Below, piece after piece: positions 62,418 to 64,000 of a stretch of DNA of 64,000 bases. Where the stretch lies: contig NC_021017.1 of the NCBI RefSeq assembly GCF_000210075.1, forward strand, positions 2,128,917 through 2,192,916, written 5' to 3'. Source of the DNA: Bacteroides xylanisolvens XB1A. GTDB lineage: Bacteria; Bacteroidota; Bacteroidia; Bacteroidales; Bacteroidaceae. Positions within the stretch are counted from its first letter, which is position 1. Every line of letters begins with the position of its first letter. The translations under genes and the position numbers were made by a program. Under the pieces are notes generated by a model, which worked only from the letters and a program-made list of their open reading frames with translations, had not been told where the DNA came from and did not search any database.

Positions 62418-62429
62418 AATTATTGTGTA

Positions 62430-63614
62430 TTAGTCGATAATTTCAGTAATCTGACCAGCACCTACCGTACGTCCACCTTCGCGGATAGCGAAACGAAGAC
62501 CCGGGTTCAATGCTACTGGGTAGATCAACTCAACTGTAATAGTTACGTTATCACCCGGCATTACCATTTCTGTTCCTTCCGGCAAAGTGATTTCACCTGT
62601 ACAGTCCATAGTACGCAAGTAGAACTGAGGACGGTATTTGTTGTGGAACGGAGTGTGACGACCACCTTCTTCTTTCTTCAAGATATAAACCTCAGCTTTG
62701 AATTTAGAGTGCGGTTTAATCTGACCTGGTTTACAAAGAACCATACCACGTTTGATTTCGTTCTTGTCAATACCACGAAGCAAAAGACCTACGTTGTCAC
62801 CAGCTTCACCTTGATCCAACAGTTTACGGAACATTTCAACACCAGTTACAACTGATTTCTTATCTTCACCTAAACCAAGGATTTCGATTTCATCACCAAC
62901 GTGGATAACACCAGTTTCGATACGACCTGTTGCTACAGTACCACGACCTGTGATAGAGAACACGTCTTCAACCGGCATCAAGAATGGTTTATCAACATCG
63001 CGCGGAGGCAGTGGAATCCAGTTATCAACTGCATCCATCAGTTCCATAACTTTGTCTTCCCATTTTTCAACACCGTTCAATGCGCCAAGAGCAGAACCAC
63101 GGATGATAGGAGTATTGTCACCATCGAAATCATAGAATGAAAGAAGTTCTCTCATTTCCATTTCAACGAGTTCCAACATTTCTTCGTCGTCTACCATATC
63201 GCACTTGTTCAAGAATACAACCAGACGAGGTACGTTTACCTGACGAGCCAACAGGATGTGTTCGCGAGTTTGAGGCATCGGACCATCAGTTGCAGCACAA
63301 ACGATGATAGCACCGTCCATCTGAGCAGCACCAGTTACCATGTTCTTTACGTAGTCGGCGTGACCCGGACAGTCTACGTGTGCATAGTGACGGTTAGCTG
63401 TTTGATATTCAACGTGAGAAGTATTGATAGTAATACCTCTTTCTTTTTCTTCAGGAGCGTTGTCGATAGAATCGAAAGAACGCAATTCTGAAAGACCTTT
63501 CTTTGCCAACACAGTAGTGATAGCAGCTGTCAACGTTGTCTTACCGTGGTCTACGTGACCGATTGTACCAATGTTTACGTGCGGTTTGGTACGTTCAAAT
63601 TTCTCTTTAGCCAT
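62430..63614 (-). CDS. tuf: Elongation factor Tu
   Basis: 394 residues with G1 [10 protein letters not shown]3 DCPGHADY, G4 NKCD and the three-domain layout. It brings aminoacyl-tRNA to the ribosome. It is located in a tRNA/secE cluster instead of beside fusA; it is the only tuf gene seen in the window. Confidence 0.99.
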   Translation of the reverse strand: MAKEKFERTKPHVNIGTIGHVDHGKTTLTAAITTVLAKKGLSELRSFDSIDNAPEEKERGITINTSHVEYQTANRHYAHVDCPGHADYVKNMVTGAAQMDGAIIVCAATDGPMPQTREHILLARQVNVPRLVVFLNKCDMVDDEEMLELVEMEMRELLSFYDFDGDNTPIIRGSALGALNGVEKWEDKVMELMDAVDNWIPLPPRDVDKPFLMPVEDVFSITGRGTVATGRIETGVIHVGDEIEILGLGEDKKSVVTGVEMFRKLLDQGEAGDNVGLLLRGIDKNEIKRGMVLCKPGQIKPHSKFKAEVYILKKEEGGRHTPFHNKYRPQFYLRTMDCTGEITLPEGTEMVMPGDNVTITVELIYPVALNPGLRFAIREGGRTVGAGQITEIID

Positions 63615-63665
63615 AGCTTTACTTGTTATTTATTTGATTAATAATCAGCATTTACATCCTTTATG

Positions 63666-63737
<72 letters not shown>

Positions 63738-63747
63738 AAGAAAAGAG

Positions 63748-63820
63748 AGCGGAAGACGGGGCTCAAACCCGCGACCCTCAGCTTGGAAGGCTAATGCTCT
63801 ATCAACTGAGCTACTTCCGC
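63748..63820 (-). tRNA. tRNA-Gly (TCC)
   Basis: 73 bases, minus strand, acceptor GCGGAAG / CTTCCGC, anticodon TCC, T-loop TTTGAGC. Confidence 0.95.
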
Positions 63821-63848
63821 ATTCTTGCCAAAGTTGTCACTCTGATTG

Positions 63849-63931
63849 TGGGCAAAGATGGATTCGAACCACCGAAGGCGTAAGCCAGCAGATTTACAGT
63901 CTGCCCCATTTGGCCACTCTGGTATTTGCCC
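63849..63931 (-). tRNA. tRNA-Tyr (GTA)
   Basis: 83 bases with the long variable arm of tyrosine tRNAs (GGCTTACGCC region), acceptor GGGCAAA / TTTGCCC and anticodon GTA. First gene of the cluster. Confidence 0.95.
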
Positions 63932-63935
63932 TTTT

Positions 63936-63967
63936 CAAAATCAAGAAATAAAAGAACTATTTTCAAA
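63936..63967 (-). promoter_or_regulatory. Candidate promoter of the tRNA-tuf cluster
   Basis: Minus strand: TTTG (63964-63967), 20 bases, TGATTTTG (63936-63943), one mismatch from TAnnTTTG. Transcription would begin almost at the first base of tRNA-Tyr. Confidence 0.4.
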
Positions 63968-64000
63968 CAATATGATAAAGACAGATGTTCTATCTTTGTT

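Noticed and set aside
63991-63998. TATCTTTG on the plus strand, a perfect -7 box for a gene to the right
   Set aside because: No -33 element is visible and the window ends two bases later, so it cannot be supported.

Overview
The window looks like chromosomal DNA of a gut Bacteroides species, probably of the B. thetaiotaomicron / B. ovatus / B. xylanisolvens group. The basis is the protein families, the Bacteroidales promoter pattern (TTG near -33, TAnnTTTG near -7, about 20 bases apart), the scarcity of Shine-Dalgarno sites, and zinc-less forms of L36, S14 and S4. No species marker was tested.

Bases 1-3807 (+) are the end of a carbohydrate locus: a GH42 beta-galactosidase cut by the window edge, a clan GH-A lipoprotein hydrolase, and a GH97 enzyme with the retaining (alpha-galactosidase type) residues. 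A hexokinase converges on them (4044-5252, -). From 5471 to 7470 lies mobile-element debris: a complete ISAs1-family element with near-perfect 29-bp ends, directly followed by a frameshifted IS256-family transposase relic. Next come a lipoprotein with an NC...H domain, a scrap resembling a Sel1 repeat, and an aldo/keto reductase.

Bases 10042-13811 (-) encode a compact O-acetylation set, one MBOAT acyltransferase and two overlapping SGNH-fold proteins, whose leader carries exact 22-bp tandem repeats. Bases 14035-20739 (-) are an RND efflux operon: TetR regulator, TolC-type outer-membrane protein, lipoprotein adaptor, AcrB-type pump and a small PII-like protein. Bases 21087-27774 (-) form a histidine-degradation operon (hutU, ftcD, hutI, cyclodeaminase, hutH) converting histidine to glutamate with formimino transfer to tetrahydrofolate. 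Degenerate 22-24-bp repeats lie upstream of it. Bases 28313-32229 hold a small exported protein, a membrane-anchored MutS-like ATPase (+) and two unrecognised small proteins.

Bases 32327-63931 (-) are the transcription/translation supercluster, read from the right: tRNA-Tyr, -Gly, -Thr, tuf, tRNA-Trp, secE, nusG, rplK, rplA, rplJ, rplL, rpoB, rpoC, a DUF3467 gene, rpsL, rpsG, fusA, then the S10, spc and alpha operons fused into one run that ends in a 20-base palindromic terminator after rplQ. Hairpins between tuf and tRNA-Trp, rplL and rpoB, and fusA and rpsJ probably adjust the output of each segment.

No CRISPR array, prophage or clearly new multi-gene system was found. The least explained items are the repeat-bearing leader of the O-acetylation operon, the NC...H lipoprotein, the PII-like protein attached to an RND pump, and the membrane MutS homologue.
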